Translations under genes and position numbers: made by a program
The notes under the pieces: generated by a model
Database searches by the model: none
What the model saw: the letters and a program-made list of their open reading frames with translations, nothing else
What the model was told of the DNA's origin: nothing
In this document: piece after piece, positions 42,348 through 51,728 of the stretch
Layout: each line of letters starts with the position of its first letter
How positions within the stretch are numbered: position 1 is the first letter of the stretch
Origin: Synechococcaceae cyanobacterium
GTDB lineage: Bacteria > Cyanobacteriota > Cyanobacteriia > PCC-6307 > Cyanobiaceae
Length of the DNA: 64,000 nucleotides
Reading direction: 5' to 3'
NCBI GenBank assembly: GCA_947378425.1
Contig: CANCJV010000005.1
Span: 1 to 64,000 of the forward strand

Positions 42348-43154
42348 TCAGTCCACCAGGCCGTGCTCCAGCGCAAAGCGCACCAGCTCGGTGCGGCTGG
42401 CGGTGCCGGTCTTGATGAACAGGCGGCTCACGTACTTCTCGACATTGCGGATCGAAGTTTCCAGCCGCCGGGCGATCTCCTTGTTCATCATCCCCTCGGC
42501 CACCAGCTGCAGCACGCTGGCCTCACGGGGGGTGAAGTCCAGCTTCACGTCCGAGACGGGCTTCCTGGAGCCACCGCTGCCGCTGCCGGTGCCGAGCATC
42601 GAGCGGATCTCGGTGATCTGCTTGGCCATGGCGCCGATGTCGGCATCGGCGAAACGGGCCGCCTCGGCCAGCAGCCGCTCCTGGCGCCGCACGACGTTGC
42701 GCACCCGTGCCACCAGCTCGTCGGGATCGAAGGGCTTGGGGATGTAGTCGTCGGCGCCGGCCTGGAAGCCGGCGATGCGATCGGCGGTCATCCCCTTGGC
42801 GGTGAGGAAGATCACCGGCGTGCCACCGAGGCGCTCATCGGCCCGCAGGCGCTTCAGCAGGCCGTAGCCATCACAGCGAGGCATCATCACGTCGGTGATG
42901 ACCACATCAGGCAGCAGCTCCTGGGCGGCGCTCCAGCCCTCTTCGCCGTCGTTGGCAGTGCTGACGTGGAAGCCCTCATCCTCGAGGTAGGTCTTGACGG
43001 CGGTGCGCAGGCCGGGCTCGTCATCCACCAGCAGCAGCCGCACCGGCAGCTTGACCGCCTCCTCCGCCGGGCTGCCGCTGGTGTCCGGGGCAGGGTTGGG
43101 GGGTTGATTGGCGTTGACGGATCCGGAGACGCCGGCCATGGGTTCGCTGCTCAT
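42348..43154 (-). CDS. rre1: Response regulator Rre1/Ycf29-like (NarL family)
   Basis: 268 residues: a receiver domain (VRLLLVDDEPGLRTAVKTYL, phosphate-accepting Asp in DVVITDVMMPRCDGYGLLKR, Lys in ADDYIPKPFDPDELVARVRN), a linker, then a LuxR-type DNA-binding domain (FTPREASVLQLVAEGMMNKE, RLETSIRNVEKYVSRLFIKT). Receiver and HTH match cyanobacterial Rre1 (Slr1783) and plastid Ycf29. In Synechocystis, Rre1 works with histidine kinases in stress gene control. The 35-residue N-terminal extension is Pro/Ser-rich. No histidine kinase is adjacent. Confidence 0.85.
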   Translation of the reverse strand: MSSEPMAGVSGSVNANQPPNPAPDTSGSPAEEAVKLPVRLLLVDDEPGLRTAVKTYLEDEGFHVSTANDGEEGWSAAQELLPDVVITDVMMPRCDGYGLLKRLRADERLGGTPVIFLTAKGMTADRIAGFQAGADDYIPKPFDPDELVARVRNVVRRQERLLAEAARFADADIGAMAKQITEIRSMLGTGSGSGGSRKPVSDVKLDFTPREASVLQLVAEGMMNKEIARRLETSIRNVEKYVSRLFIKTGTASRTELVRFALEHGLVD

Positions 43155-43216
43155 GGCGGAAATCTATCCGGGTCTGCCAGAACGGGACCACGCTGGCCGG
43201 ATCAGCGCCGGGGGCC

Positions 43217-43858
43217 TCAGCGCCGTGGCACCACCAGCACCTCTTCCCGTTCGACCAGCTGGCCGCTGTAGCCGAGGGAGCGGGCCAGCGTCCCGAGCGT
43301 GGCTGGATCCCTGCCGGCCTGGGCCGGGACGCAGACCGCCCACCAGATCAGATGGTCGAGGCGATTGCTGGGGGTGATCGGGCCGCCGGGATTGAGCTCC
43401 CGCACGATCAGGCGGGTGGCGGTGCCGGTGACCCGCATCGGCCCCTCCGGCCCGCAGCGGATCTTGTCGGTGGCGATCGTGACCCGATCCGATTTCTCCT
43501 CCCAGATCTGCACGCTCCAGGTGCCGGGCATCCGCGGATCGGCCTTGGCATCGAAGACACCGATCGCCACCGGACCCTCGCGGGTGATCTTGTCCTGCAG
43601 GATCACCAGACCCGCCGGCCGGGGGGCCTTGGCATCGGGGGGAGCCGGATTCTCAGCGGCACTGGCCCGGCCCAGGCCCCCAGGGCCGAGGCCCCTCGGA
43701 GGCTGGGCCACCGGCAGCAGCACCAGGGCCGTCAGGACGAGGGCTGCCGCTGGCGCCCGCCATGGGGCCCCGGCGGGGCCCCCGAAGCAGGCGAGCGGGG
43801 GATGGGGCCGCCGCAGGGCCAGCAGTCCCGGGCAGCGTGTACGGAGGAACGTCAGCAT
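43217..43858 (-). CDS. Exported or membrane-anchored hypothetical protein
   Basis: 213 residues. Start at 43858 (MLTFLRTRCPGLLALRR). A hydrophobic segment near residue 40 (AAALVLTALVLLPVAQPP) would anchor or export it, followed by RAGLVILQDKITREGPVAIG-like strands: LVILQDKITREGPVAIGVF, GTWSVQIWEEKSDRVTIATD and LIWWAVCVPAQAGRDPATLG. Two further Cys are present. The open frame continues far upstream, antisense to the cysteine desulfurase gene, but that part is not coding. Starts of the two genes are 6 bases apart and divergent. No family is recognised. Confidence 0.55.
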   Translation of the reverse strand: MLTFLRTRCPGLLALRRPHPPLACFGGPAGAPWRAPAAALVLTALVLLPVAQPPRGLGPGGLGRASAAENPAPPDAKAPRPAGLVILQDKITREGPVAIGVFDAKADPRMPGTWSVQIWEEKSDRVTIATDKIRCGPEGPMRVTGTATRLIVRELNPGGPITPSNRLDHLIWWAVCVPAQAGRDPATLGTLARSLGYSGQLVEREEVLVVPRR

Positions 43859-43864
43859 GGCCCC

Positions 43865-45007
43865 ATGCTCGCCTACCTCGACCACCACGCCACCACCCCC
43901 TGTGACAGCCGGGTTCTGGCGGCGATGGAACCCTGGTGGCGCCTGCAGTTCGCCAATCCCGCCAGCCGCCTGTACCGGCCCGCCCTGGAGGCGGCCGCCG
44001 CCGTGGAGATCGCCCGCGGCCAGGTGGCCGCCGCCCTGGCCATGCCGGCCGAGTCCGTGATCTTCACCAGTGGCGCCACCGAAGCCAACAACCTGGCCCT
44101 CAAGGGCGTGGCCGAAGCCGCCCTGGAGCGCGGTGAGCCGCGCCGCGGCCTGATCACCGTGGCCAGCGAACACCGGGCCGTGCTTGATCCGATGGCCTGG
44201 CTGGGCCGCCATGGCTTCCCGCTGACCGTGCTGCCCGTGGGGCCTGACGGTCTGCTGGACCTGCAGCGACTGGCTGACGCCATCGGCCCCGGGACGCTGC
44301 TGGTGTCGGTGATGGCCGCCAACAACGAAATCGGCGTGCTCCAGGATCTCGCCGCCATCGGGGCCCTCTGCCGCCGGCACGGCGCCCTGTTTCACTGCGA
44401 TGCGGCCCAGGCCGTGGGCCACATCCCCCTGGCGATGGCCAGCCTGGGCATCGACCTGCTCAGCCTCAGCGGCCACAAGCTCTACGGCCCCAAGGGCTGC
44501 GGCGCCCTGCTGCGCGGCGCCGGCGTGACCCTGGCCCCCCAGCAGCATGGCGGCAGCCAGGAAGGGGGCCTGCGGGCAGGCACCCTGGCCGTGCCGCTGC
44601 TGGTGGGCCTGGGGGCGGCCGTGGAACTGGCCCTGGCGGACCAGAGTGAGCGCAGCGCCCGCCTCACCGGCCTGCGGGACCGGCTCTGGCAGGGCCTGCA
44701 GGGGTTGGGGGGGGTGCAGCTCAACGGCCATCGCCAGCGGCGCCTCGGCCACAACCTCAACGTCAGCCTGGAGGGCGTCGATGGCCCGCGGCTGCACCGA
44801 CTGCTGCGCACCAGCCTGGCGGTCAGCAGCGGCTCGGCCTGCAGCCAGGGCAGTCCCTCCCATGTGCTGGCGGCCCTGGGCCGCAACCGCCGCCAGGCCG
44901 CCGCCTCGATCCGCTTCGGCCTCGGCCGCGACACCACGGCCGCCGAGATCGAACGGGCCCTGGCGGCCATGACCGCCGCCGTGGCCGAACTCCGGCATCC
45001 CACCTAG
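43865..45007 (+). CDS. Cysteine desulfurase (IscS/NifS type)
   Basis: PLP enzyme that takes sulfur from cysteine for Fe-S clusters and thiolation. Start at 43865: MLAYLDHHATTPCDSRVLAA. Motifs are VIFTSGATEANNLALKGVAE, LFHCDAAQAVGHIPLAMASL, LSLSGHKLYGPKGCGALLRG (PLP lysine) and the catalytic Cys loop AVSSGSACSQGSPSHVLAAL. The EGGLRAGTLAVPLLVG block also matches. The length of 380 residues is right for class I enzymes. Exact pathway (Suf, Isc or tRNA) cannot be stated from sequence. Confidence 0.93.
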   Translation: MLAYLDHHATTPCDSRVLAAMEPWWRLQFANPASRLYRPALEAAAAVEIARGQVAAALAMPAESVIFTSGATEANNLALKGVAEAALERGEPRRGLITVASEHRAVLDPMAWLGRHGFPLTVLPVGPDGLLDLQRLADAIGPGTLLVSVMAANNEIGVLQDLAAIGALCRRHGALFHCDAAQAVGHIPLAMASLGIDLLSLSGHKLYGPKGCGALLRGAGVTLAPQQHGGSQEGGLRAGTLAVPLLVGLGAAVELALADQSERSARLTGLRDRLWQGLQGLGGVQLNGHRQRRLGHNLNVSLEGVDGPRLHRLLRTSLAVSSGSACSQGSPSHVLAALGRNRRQAAASIRFGLGRDTTAAEIERALAAMTAAVAELRHPT

Positions 45008-45033
45008 CTTTCAGCGATCTGAAGCCCCACCTG

Positions 45034-45873
45034 ATGAGCGCCCCGTTTCCCGGTCGAACGGCCCCGCGCCTCAACATCGGCGATGCCCTGCACGATGGCT
45101 GGCAGGCCTTCTGCCGCAGCCCCCGGGCCTTCGTGTTTTACGCGGTGCTGCTCTGGGGCCTGCAGGTGTTCTTCCAGCTGCTGCAGACCCGGATCGGCCA
45201 CGGCGGAGAACTCTCCAGCCGAGCATCGGATTGGGTTCTGGCCCTGGTGGGCCTGGTGGGGGCCTGCGCCAGCTTCCTCTGGGGCCGGATCAGCCTCGTG
45301 CGGGGAGCCCTGCGCAGCCTTGAAGGCCATCGTCCCAGCTTTGCCGAGCTGTGCCGCTGGGAGGACGGCCCGATCCTGCGCCTGTTCTGGGCCTCCCTGC
45401 TGCTGGGGACGTTGCTGGTGGGGTCGGCCCTGATGATCACCGTTGGGGTTGGGGCGCCCCTGTACTTCCTGGCCTCCCTGGCCCAGGCAAGGGGAGGCAC
45501 TCTGGCGCCGATTCCGGATCAGGTGATCCTCCTGCTGCTCGTGTTGCTGGTCGCGCTGGTTGGCCTCTGGCTGGTGGCGGCGATCTACCTGAAGGTCAAT
45601 CAGCAGTTCCAGGCCCAGATCTGCCTGAGCGAACAGCTGGGCCCCTGGGCGACGCTGCGACGCGGCCGCGACCTGGCGGATCCCCACTGGCCGCTGCTGC
45701 TGCTGCTGCTGATCATCGAAGCCCTGCTCTGCCTGCTCGGCTTTCTGGCCTGCTTGGTGGGCTTCTTCGTGGCCTGGCCGGTGGTGCTGTGCGTCACCAC
45801 GGCCGCCTACCGGCAGCTGCTGGCTCTGGAGACCACCAACCGGCCCTGGCCCCAGGCCGACCCGGCTCCCTAA
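45034..45873 (+). CDS. Polytopic membrane protein, unknown
   Basis: 279 residues with about six hydrophobic segments: AFVFYAVLLWGLQVFFQLLQ, WVLALVGLVGACASFLWGRI, LFWASLLLGTLLVGSALMIT, VILLLLVLLVALVGLWLVAA and LLLLLLIIEALLCLLGFLAC, with the last near the C-terminus. The loop QISLVRGALRSLEGHRPSF-like is amphipathic, and SEQLGPWATLRRGRDLADPH is a conserved-looking cytoplasmic loop, as in other bacterial families of this size that act as transport or assembly membrane proteins. It overlaps the convergent DUF456 gene by 4 bases. No specific function can be assigned. Confidence 0.55.
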   Translation: MSAPFPGRTAPRLNIGDALHDGWQAFCRSPRAFVFYAVLLWGLQVFFQLLQTRIGHGGELSSRASDWVLALVGLVGACASFLWGRISLVRGALRSLEGHRPSFAELCRWEDGPILRLFWASLLLGTLLVGSALMITVGVGAPLYFLASLAQARGGTLAPIPDQVILLLLVLLVALVGLWLVAAIYLKVNQQFQAQICLSEQLGPWATLRRGRDLADPHWPLLLLLLIIEALLCLLGFLACLVGFFVAWPVVLCVTTAAYRQLLALETTNRPWPQADPAP

Positions 45874-46421
45874 CCCCAGCGAACGCTCAGCAGCACAAAA
45901 CCCAGCACCCCCAGCAAGGCCAGCAGCACCTGGGCCAGGCGGCTGACCAGCATGCCGGCCAGCACCGCCAGGCCCACCTGCAGGGAGCGCTGCAGGCGCT
46001 GCAGGCCGAACGGCTCCAGGGAGGTGGGGGCGCTGAGCCATTCGCCCAGGCTGGCGCCAAGCAGGGGCCCCAGCAGGGCTCCGACCAGGGGACCACCGAT
46101 CGGCAGGGCCGGCAGCAGGCCGAGCAGGCCGACCACCAGACCGATGGCCGCGCCGAGGTAAGCCCAGCGGCTGGCCTGCAGCCGAGCGGCGCCGAGCAGC
46201 AGCCCCAGGGCCTCCGCCCCCCAGCCCAGCAGCAGAATCACACTGCCGAGCAGCAGCGTGGGCCAGGCCGTGGCCCAGCCCACCGCCGCCACCCAGATCA
46301 CCGCGCCGAGCGGCAGCAGGGCCAGACCGGGCAGCACCGGCAGCAGGGTGCCCGGGATCGCCATCAGCTGCACGAGCAGGGCTACCCACCAGAGCAGATC
46401 AGTGCGGGCCAGGTCCGTCAT
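45870..46421 (-). CDS. DUF456 family membrane protein
   Basis: 183 residues, start at 46421 (MTDLARTDLLWWVALLVQLM). It carries the DUF456 pattern: AIPGTLLPVLPGLALLPLGA, LLLGWGAEALGLLLGAARLQ, and the Gly-rich IGLVVGLLGLLPALPIGGPL and VGALLGPLLGASLGEW, followed by two more helices. The Gly-rich hairpin resembles glycine-zipper regions; function unknown. Its 3' end overlaps the convergent upstream membrane protein gene by 4 bases. It starts about 55 bases after rsmH ends and may share its transcript. Confidence 0.8.
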   Translation of the reverse strand: MTDLARTDLLWWVALLVQLMAIPGTLLPVLPGLALLPLGAVIWVAAVGWATAWPTLLLGSVILLLGWGAEALGLLLGAARLQASRWAYLGAAIGLVVGLLGLLPALPIGGPLVGALLGPLLGASLGEWLSAPTSLEPFGLQRLQRSLQVGLAVLAGMLVSRLAQVLLALLGVLGFVLLSVRWG

Positions 46422-46476
46422 GGCAGGCAGGACAAGCGACAGGAACAGCGGCAAAGCAGGCGGGGGGATTTGGTCG

Positions 46477-47370
46477 TCAGCCACGGCGCCGGGCCAGCCG
46501 CAGCTTGGCGGAGCGGCTGCGGGGATTGGTCTCGGCCTCAGCCGCCTCGGCCACCAGGGGTCGCCGGGTGATCCGCTCCAGCCGCTCATCCGCCAGGAAG
46601 GCCTGCTTGACGCGCCGATCCTCGAGCGAATGGAAGCTGATGATCGCCAGGATGCCGCCGGGCACCAGCCAGTCGGGAGCCCGCTGCAGCAGCCGATCGA
46701 GCTGGCCGAGTTCGTCGTTGACCGCGATCCGCAGAGCCTGGAAGGTGCGGGTGGCCGGATGGAGGCGGCCGCGCCGGGCCGGGGGCGGGAAACAGCCGCC
46801 GATCGCATAGGCCAGATCCGCGCTGCTGCGGCCGCTGCCGCTCCAGGGGCGCTCCGCCACCAGGCGCCGGGCGATGCGGCGCGACAGGCGCTCCTCGCCG
46901 TAGGCATAGATCAGGTCCGCCAGCTCGTTTTCCTCCAGCCGGTCGATCAGCTCCGCCGCCGTCTCGCCGGCCTCGGGATTCATGCGCATGTCGATCGGCC
47001 CATCGGCACGAAAACTGAAGCCCCGGGCGGCCACATCGAGCTGGGGGCTGCTCACCCCCAGATCCGCCAGCACGGCCACGGCCGGTTGCGTCGGGGTGTG
47101 ATCGGCAAAGGTGGTGGCCAGGATCGTGACGCGATCGCCGTAGGCGGCCAGGCGCTCGGCGGCGGCGGCGCGGGCGGTGGGATCGCGATCCAGACCGATC
47201 AGCCGCAGCTGCGGATGGGCCGCCAGCAGCAGGGCGCTGTGGCCGCCGCCGCCGAGGGTGGCATCGAGCAGCAGGGGCGGCTCGCCACCTGGTGCGAGCG
47301 GCAATTCGGCGAAGGCGGCCAGCACCTCGGTGGCGAGCACCGGGAGATGGGAATAGGAGGCGGAGTCCAT
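46477..47370 (-). CDS. rsmH: 16S rRNA (cytosine1402-N4)-methyltransferase
   Basis: RsmH (MraW) methylates C1402 in the ribosomal P-site. Motifs are [73 protein letters not shown] and [20 protein letters not shown]. The C-terminal block reads [35 protein letters not shown]. The 297 residues match the family. It is not part of a division/mur cluster here, which is normal in cyanobacteria. Confidence 0.95.
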   Translation of the reverse strand: MDSASYSHLPVLATEVLAAFAELPLAPGGEPPLLLDATLGGGGHSALLLAAHPQLRLIGLDRDPTARAAAAERLAAYGDRVTILATTFADHTPTQPAVAVLADLGVSSPQLDVAARGFSFRADGPIDMRMNPEAGETAAELIDRLEENELADLIYAYGEERLSRRIARRLVAERPWSGSGRSSADLAYAIGGCFPPPARRGRLHPATRTFQALRIAVNDELGQLDRLLQRAPDWLVPGGILAIISFHSLEDRRVKQAFLADERLERITRRPLVAEAAEAETNPRSRSAKLRLARRRG

Positions 47371-47561
47371 CGATCCGTCCTAGACCCAGCCCCCTTCTGA
47401 GCCGTTGCCCGTCAGCCCCAGCCATCCGGGCCAAACCCACTCCGGGCGAGCCGGGAGGACCAGAGATGAGCTCGGTCCCTTGATTCATGCTCTGCGGTTG
47501 GCCGCACGCGCTGCAGCTCCGGTTTGCTACCACTCTTCGGCAGGCAACCAGCGGGGCGAGG

Positions 47562-48455
47562 TCAGCGCAGCGGAGCCAGCGCCCTCGCAGCAAACTGCCT
47601 GGACCCCCCCAACGCCGGACCCCACTGCCGCCGCTGCCGAAGGGCTGCTTCAGCACCCCCACACTGCCGACGCTCCAGCCGCTGGGCGCTCAGCCAGGCG
47701 CCGGTGTCATCCAGGGGCGCCGCCTCCGCCTCGCGACCGAGGTTGCGCAGGGCGAGGCAGCGCAAGGCCAGGTCGTAGCCGTCGTAAGGCCGCTGCCGGC
47801 GATGGGCCTCCACCCGCTGCAGGGCCAGCTCCGCTTCGCCGCGCTGCAGATGCAGGCCCACCAGCGCCTGATGGGCGGCGCCATCGCCGGGCTGGAGGGT
47901 CAGGGCCTGACGCAGGCTGATTTCCGCTTCCGCCAGCCGGCCCTGCACCAGGTGCGCATGGCCGAGGTGGTAGTGGGCCTGCGGCAACCGGGGCCAGCGC
48001 CGGGCCAGGGCGCCATACCCCTCGGCCGCGGTCTCAAGCCCGCCGAGGTCCTGCTCCAGCAACCAGCGGTTCAGCTGCACCAGCGGCTCATTCGGCAACA
48101 GGGCACTGGCCTGCAGCGCCAGCGGCAAGGCCTTGGCACTGCGGCCCAGCACCCTCAGCAGGCCGGCCAGATTCACGGCCACATAAGGATCCCCCGGCGC
48201 CAGGCAGCGGGCCTGCTCCAGCGCCTCCTGGGCCAGCCGGTAGCGCTTCTGCTCCAATGCCGCGATCCCCAGCCCCAGCCAGGCCTGGACGGCGGTGGGT
48301 TCGGTGCGCACCAGTTGGCCAAAGACCCGGGTGGCCTGCGGCCAGTCACGCCGCTCCAGGGCCTGCTGCCCCAGCGGCAGGAGGGTTTCAAGGCTGCAGG
48401 GGTTGCTCTGCGGGGGCGTGCTGCCGGTCACGGCCGGCCCCGACGGTGTCGCCAT
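47562..48455 (-). CDS. TPR repeat protein
   Basis: 297 residues from MATPSGPAVTGSTPPQ at 48455; the frame stays open further upstream but that part looks noncoding. Tetratricopeptide-type helices repeat at about 34-residue spacing: LLPLGQQALERRDWPQATRV, AWLGLGIAALEQKRYRLAQE, VAVNLAGLLRVLGRSAKALP, AHYHLGHAHLVQGRLAEAEI and AHQALVGLHLQRGEAELALQ. It is a protein-interaction scaffold; partners are unknown. No signal peptide is evident. The C-terminal 45 residues are Arg-rich. Confidence 0.75.
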   Translation of the reverse strand: MATPSGPAVTGSTPPQSNPCSLETLLPLGQQALERRDWPQATRVFGQLVRTEPTAVQAWLGLGIAALEQKRYRLAQEALEQARCLAPGDPYVAVNLAGLLRVLGRSAKALPLALQASALLPNEPLVQLNRWLLEQDLGGLETAAEGYGALARRWPRLPQAHYHLGHAHLVQGRLAEAEISLRQALTLQPGDGAAHQALVGLHLQRGEAELALQRVEAHRRQRPYDGYDLALRCLALRNLGREAEAAPLDDTGAWLSAQRLERRQCGGAEAALRQRRQWGPALGGSRQFAARALAPLR

Positions 48456-48841
48456 CGAGCAGACCAGATCCGAGGGGCTCCCGGGCCGAGAGCCGCGTTC
48501 AACGGCCGGCGTCGCTCGAGCGGGCTGAGTGCGCTGGTCGGCATGGACCACAAATCCAGTGAGCCAGCGTGTTTCGCAGGCAAATCGATCGCTGAAGGAT
48601 AGGTCCAGCACAGGCTCGACCGGCTTCAGACGCTGATCCAGCAGGCCCGCAGCATCCAGGGTCGAATCGACCGACTGAGATTTCCCGATGACATTCGGAG
48701 GGGGGTGTTGCCGCTGACACCCCATGTCCCAGAATCGTTCCGCTGAGGAGATTCCGGCCTCGGCCTGCTGCTCCATCCGATCAGACACCGGAAACCAAAC
48801 GCTGCGCATCAGCCCGGTAGCCGGCTTAAGGGGGCCGGCCG
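48456..48841. other. Intergenic stretch without a supported gene
   Basis: The minus-strand frame of the TPR gene stays open through here, with an in-frame ATG at 48809, but the translated sequence (SSAERFWDMGCQRQHPPPN) has no repeat structure and reads like noncoding sequence. If the TPR protein starts at 48809 it would gain 118 unrelated residues. Otherwise nothing is supported. Confidence 0.4.
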
Positions 48842-49747
48842 TCAGCCTGCCGCTGCCAGCCAGGCCTCGAGGTCGCTGGGGCCCTTGAAATCGAGCAGAG
48901 CTTCCGCCAGGGTTTCCAGTTGCTCCAGGCGCAGGCTGCGGATGCGAGCCTCCTGCTGTGGGTTCAGCTCACCGCAGCGGCGCCGGAGCAGGCGGAGGGC
49001 CATCTCCAGCTCGCCCTCCTGGCGGCCTTCCTGATGGCCTTCCTGATGGCCTTCCTGATGGCCTTCCAGACGACCCTGCCCAAAGATCTCGCGGTACGCA
49101 ACGCTCTGCGTGAAGTCTTCAAGAGTGATGCCGCCCATGGCGCAGAGCTCCTCCAGCGAACGTCCGTTGAACCACGTGATCACGATAGCGGCGATCACAT
49201 CGCCGATCGCCCCCGCGTCGGCTGTCCCGTCCACCTCCGCCTGGATGGCGGCGCTGCTGGCCGGCACCTGCTCCTCCGGCTGCACCAGCAGCGCCAGGGC
49301 GCGGAGCAATGGCGCTGCCGTGGGGTCGGCAGCGGCGGGCTGCAGCTCAATCCAGTGCACCCGCTCCCGCACAAACTCCGCCACCGCCGCCGGCCGGCCG
49401 AAGTTGAGATTCCGGTGCGGGCAGATCACCACCACCCGCCAGTGATCGAGGCTGGCTTCCTGCTGCAGCCAGCGGCCGCACTCGGCATACAGCCGCCGCA
49501 GGAAGGTCGGATCGGCGGCCATCTGCGCCTCCAGAATCACCGCCGGCAGCTCCGGCCGCTGTGGCGGTGGCAGAAACAGCCCATCCAGTCGGTATTCCCG
49601 CTCTTTGAGCACCGGTGCAGTGAAGCGGTATCCGCCGGCATCGGCCGGCAGGTCAGCCTGGAGCTGCAGGATCCAGTCGGGCTGGTTCTGGAACACCCAG
49701 TAGAAGAGCTTGTCGCTGACGCTCACAGCACCACACCCCAGCCCCAT
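48842..49747 (-). CDS. Rpn-family nuclease-like protein (DUF2887-type)
   Basis: Rpn/PD-D/ExK-type protein common in cyanobacteria. The N-terminal domain reads SDKLFYWVFQNQPDWILQLQ, TAPVLKEREYRLDGLFLPPP (active-site Asp) and LPAVILEAQMAADPTFLRRL (acidic motif with ExQ in place of ExK). DHWRVVVICPHRNLNFGRPA follows. Near residue 230 is a repeat of EGHQ units (three EGHQ then EGRQ), the product of a 12-bp tandem repeat, that links to a helical C-terminus. Start is 49747 or the GTG at 49726. Related proteins promote recombination or are counted as transposase-like; the role here is unknown. Confidence 0.75.
   Translation of the reverse strand: MGLGCGAVSVSDKLFYWVFQNQPDWILQLQADLPADAGGYRFTAPVLKEREYRLDGLFLPPPQRPELPAVILEAQMAADPTFLRRLYAECGRWLQQEASLDHWRVVVICPHRNLNFGRPAAVAEFVRERVHWIELQPAAADPTAAPLLRALALLVQPEEQVPASSAAIQAEVDGTADAGAIGDVIAAIVITWFNGRSLEELCAMGGITLEDFTQSVAYREIFGQGRLEGHQEGHQEGHQEGRQEGELEMALRLLRRRCGELNPQQEARIRSLRLEQLETLAEALLDFKGPSDLEAWLAAAG
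49024..49067. repeat. 12-bp tandem repeat inside the Rpn-like gene
   Basis: GGCCTTCCTGAT is repeated three full times (49024-49059) with a partial fourth copy to 49067. On the minus strand it encodes EGHQEGHQEGHQEG-type repeats. Length variation by slippage would stay in frame, since the unit is four codons. Confidence 0.9.
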
Positions 49748-49943
49748 GAAGGGCCCAGGATCTCACCCCTGAGACACGAAAACAGCTCCATGGTGCGGCA
49801 GCGGTCCCGCCAGGGCCTGGGCCAGGCCGGGCTGGCGCTGAAAGCAGCGGATGGGTTGGGAGTCCCACTCGGAGTGCAACACCAACCCTTCCGGCATCGG
49901 GACCTTCCTAAGATCCCCGCATCCATGAGCAGCCCACGGCCCC

Positions 49944-51128
49944 ATGACGCAGCTGGAAACGCGCACGGAGCCGATGGTGATCAACTTCGGGCCCCATCAC
50001 CCCTCGATGCACGGGGTGCTGCGGCTGGTGGTCACCCTGGATGGCGAGGACGTGGTGGATTGCGAGCCGGTGATCGGCTATCTCCATCGCGGCATGGAGA
50101 AGATCGCCGAGAACCGCACCAGCGTGATGTACGTGCCGTACGTCAGCCGCATGGACTATGCCGCCGGCATGTTCTACGAAGCGATCGTGGTCAATGCGCC
50201 GGAACGGCTGGCCAACGTGCCGGTGCCGAAGCGGGCCAGCTATATCCGGGTGCTGATGCTGGAACTGAACCGCATCGCCAATCATTTGTTGTGGCTCGGT
50301 CCTTTCCTCGCCGATGTGGGTGCCCAGACCCCCTTCTTCTACATCTTCCGCGAGCGGGAGATGATCTATGACCTCTGGGAAGCCGCCACCGGCCAACGCT
50401 TGATCAACAACAACTACTTCCGCATCGGCGGGGTGGCGGTGGATCTGCCCTATGGCTGGCTGGAGAAATGCGAAGACTTCCTCAATTGGTTTGGCCCCAA
50501 GATCGATGAATACGAGAAACTGATCACCAACAACCCCATCTTCCGCAAGCGCGTCGAAGGCCTGGGGGTGGTCAGTCGCGAACAGGCGATCAACTGGAGC
50601 CTTTCAGGGCCGATGCTGCGCGCCTCCGGCGTGCCCTGGGATCTGCGCAAGGTGGATCACTACGAGTGCTACGACGACTTCGACTGGAACGTGGCCTGGG
50701 AGAAGGAGGGCGATTGCTACGCCCGCTATCGGGTGCGCCTGCAGGAAATGCGCGAATCATTGAAAATCCTGCGCCAGGCGATCACGATGATTCCCGGCGG
50801 CCCCACCGAAAACCTCGAGGCCCATCGCCTGGCCGAAGGCAAGGGCAGCGAGTGGTTTGGGTTTGACTACCAGTACGTGGCCAAAAAAGTGGCGCCCACC
50901 TTCAAGATTCCCTCAGGTGAGCTCTACACCCGGCTCGAATCCGGCAAGGGCGAAATCGGCGTGCTCATCCAGGGCAACGACGACGTCACCCCCTGGCGCT
51001 TCAAGATCCGGGCTGCCGATTTCAACAACCTCCAGATCCTGCCCCACATCCTCAAGGGAGCCAAGGTGGCCGACATCATGCCGATCCTGGGCTCGATCGA
51101 TGTGATCCTGGGTTCGGTGGATCGCTGA
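49944..51128 (+). CDS. ndhH: NAD(P)H-quinone oxidoreductase subunit H (NdhH)
   Basis: NuoD homologue, 394 residues, the 49-kDa subunit that lines the plastoquinone site of NDH-1. Motifs are [80 protein letters not shown] and [14 protein letters not shown]. The middle and end ([58 protein letters not shown]) are standard. It is separated from ndhAIGE by about 40 kb, as usual in cyanobacteria. The C-terminal DR marks the family end. Confidence 0.96.
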   Translation: MTQLETRTEPMVINFGPHHPSMHGVLRLVVTLDGEDVVDCEPVIGYLHRGMEKIAENRTSVMYVPYVSRMDYAAGMFYEAIVVNAPERLANVPVPKRASYIRVLMLELNRIANHLLWLGPFLADVGAQTPFFYIFREREMIYDLWEAATGQRLINNNYFRIGGVAVDLPYGWLEKCEDFLNWFGPKIDEYEKLITNNPIFRKRVEGLGVVSREQAINWSLSGPMLRASGVPWDLRKVDHYECYDDFDWNVAWEKEGDCYARYRVRLQEMRESLKILRQAITMIPGGPTENLEAHRLAEGKGSEWFGFDYQYVAKKVAPTFKIPSGELYTRLESGKGEIGVLIQGNDDVTPWRFKIRAADFNNLQILPHILKGAKVADIMPILGSIDVILGSVDR

Positions 51129-51148
51129 ACCGCCTGCCGCCCTTCCCC

Positions 51149-51637
51149 ATGGGTCCAGGCCCCGATCGACACCGCACCCGTCGTCAGCTCCAGCAGGTTC
51201 GGCTCTTTCGCCCGAGCACCTGGCTACGGCCGTTGGGCCGCAGCAGACACCTGCTTCCCGCAGCCCTCACCGGCTATCTGGCGATCAAGGGCCTGCATCC
51301 GGAGTTGCCCGGCTGGTCCTGCCCGCTGCGCCAGCTCACCGGCATCCCCTGCCCCACCTGCTATCTCACCCGGGCCACCAGCCAGGCACTGGTGGGTCAT
51401 CTGGGCGACGCGATCCAGCTGCATGCCTTCGGGCCGCTGCTGGCGGCCGGCCTGCTGATCTGGAGCTTCGCCAGCTGGCGCAGCGGCCGGCTGCAGCCCT
51501 GGCCGACCCAGGCCCGCTGGCCGGGGCCGCTCGCCGTCGGCACTGCTGTGGCCCTGCTGCTCTACTGGCTGCTGCGGCTGTGGAACCGGAGTGCTGGGCT
51601 AGCGCCGTTTGCCGCTCTGGCGTTTCCGGGCGGCTGA
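51149..51637 (+). CDS. DUF2752 membrane protein
   Basis: 162 residues. The DUF2752 signature LPGWSCPLRQLTGIPCPTCY with the CPxRxxTGxPCPxCxxTR pattern is present, followed by LTRATSQALVGHLGDAIQLH. Hydrophobic helices lie on each side (LLAAGLLIWSFASWRSG and LAVGTAVALLLYWLLRLW). The conserved Cys pairs may bind a metal or form disulfides; function unknown. It begins 20 bases after ndhH and is likely co-transcribed. Confidence 0.8.
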   Translation: MGPGPDRHRTRRQLQQVRLFRPSTWLRPLGRSRHLLPAALTGYLAIKGLHPELPGWSCPLRQLTGIPCPTCYLTRATSQALVGHLGDAIQLHAFGPLLAAGLLIWSFASWRSGRLQPWPTQARWPGPLAVGTAVALLLYWLLRLWNRSAGLAPFAALAFPGG

Positions 51638-51728
51638 GGCAGGGGAAACGGCGCCGAGGCCCAGGCTCTGTTGACGCGTCAAGGCTGAATTCGCCCATTA
51701 GCGTGATTGCAGCAGAAGATCTGGTGCC

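Noticed and set aside
43859-44998. Upstream extension of the 43217-43858 gene antisense to the cysteine desulfurase
   Set aside because: The plus strand has all desulfurase motifs. The extension lacks protein-like composition, and MLTFLRTRC at 43858 is a good start.
48456-48809. Longer TPR protein starting at 48809
   Set aside because: The extra 118 residues have no repeat or signal features, and the composition is that of noncoding sequence; the start at 48455 precedes the first credible domain.
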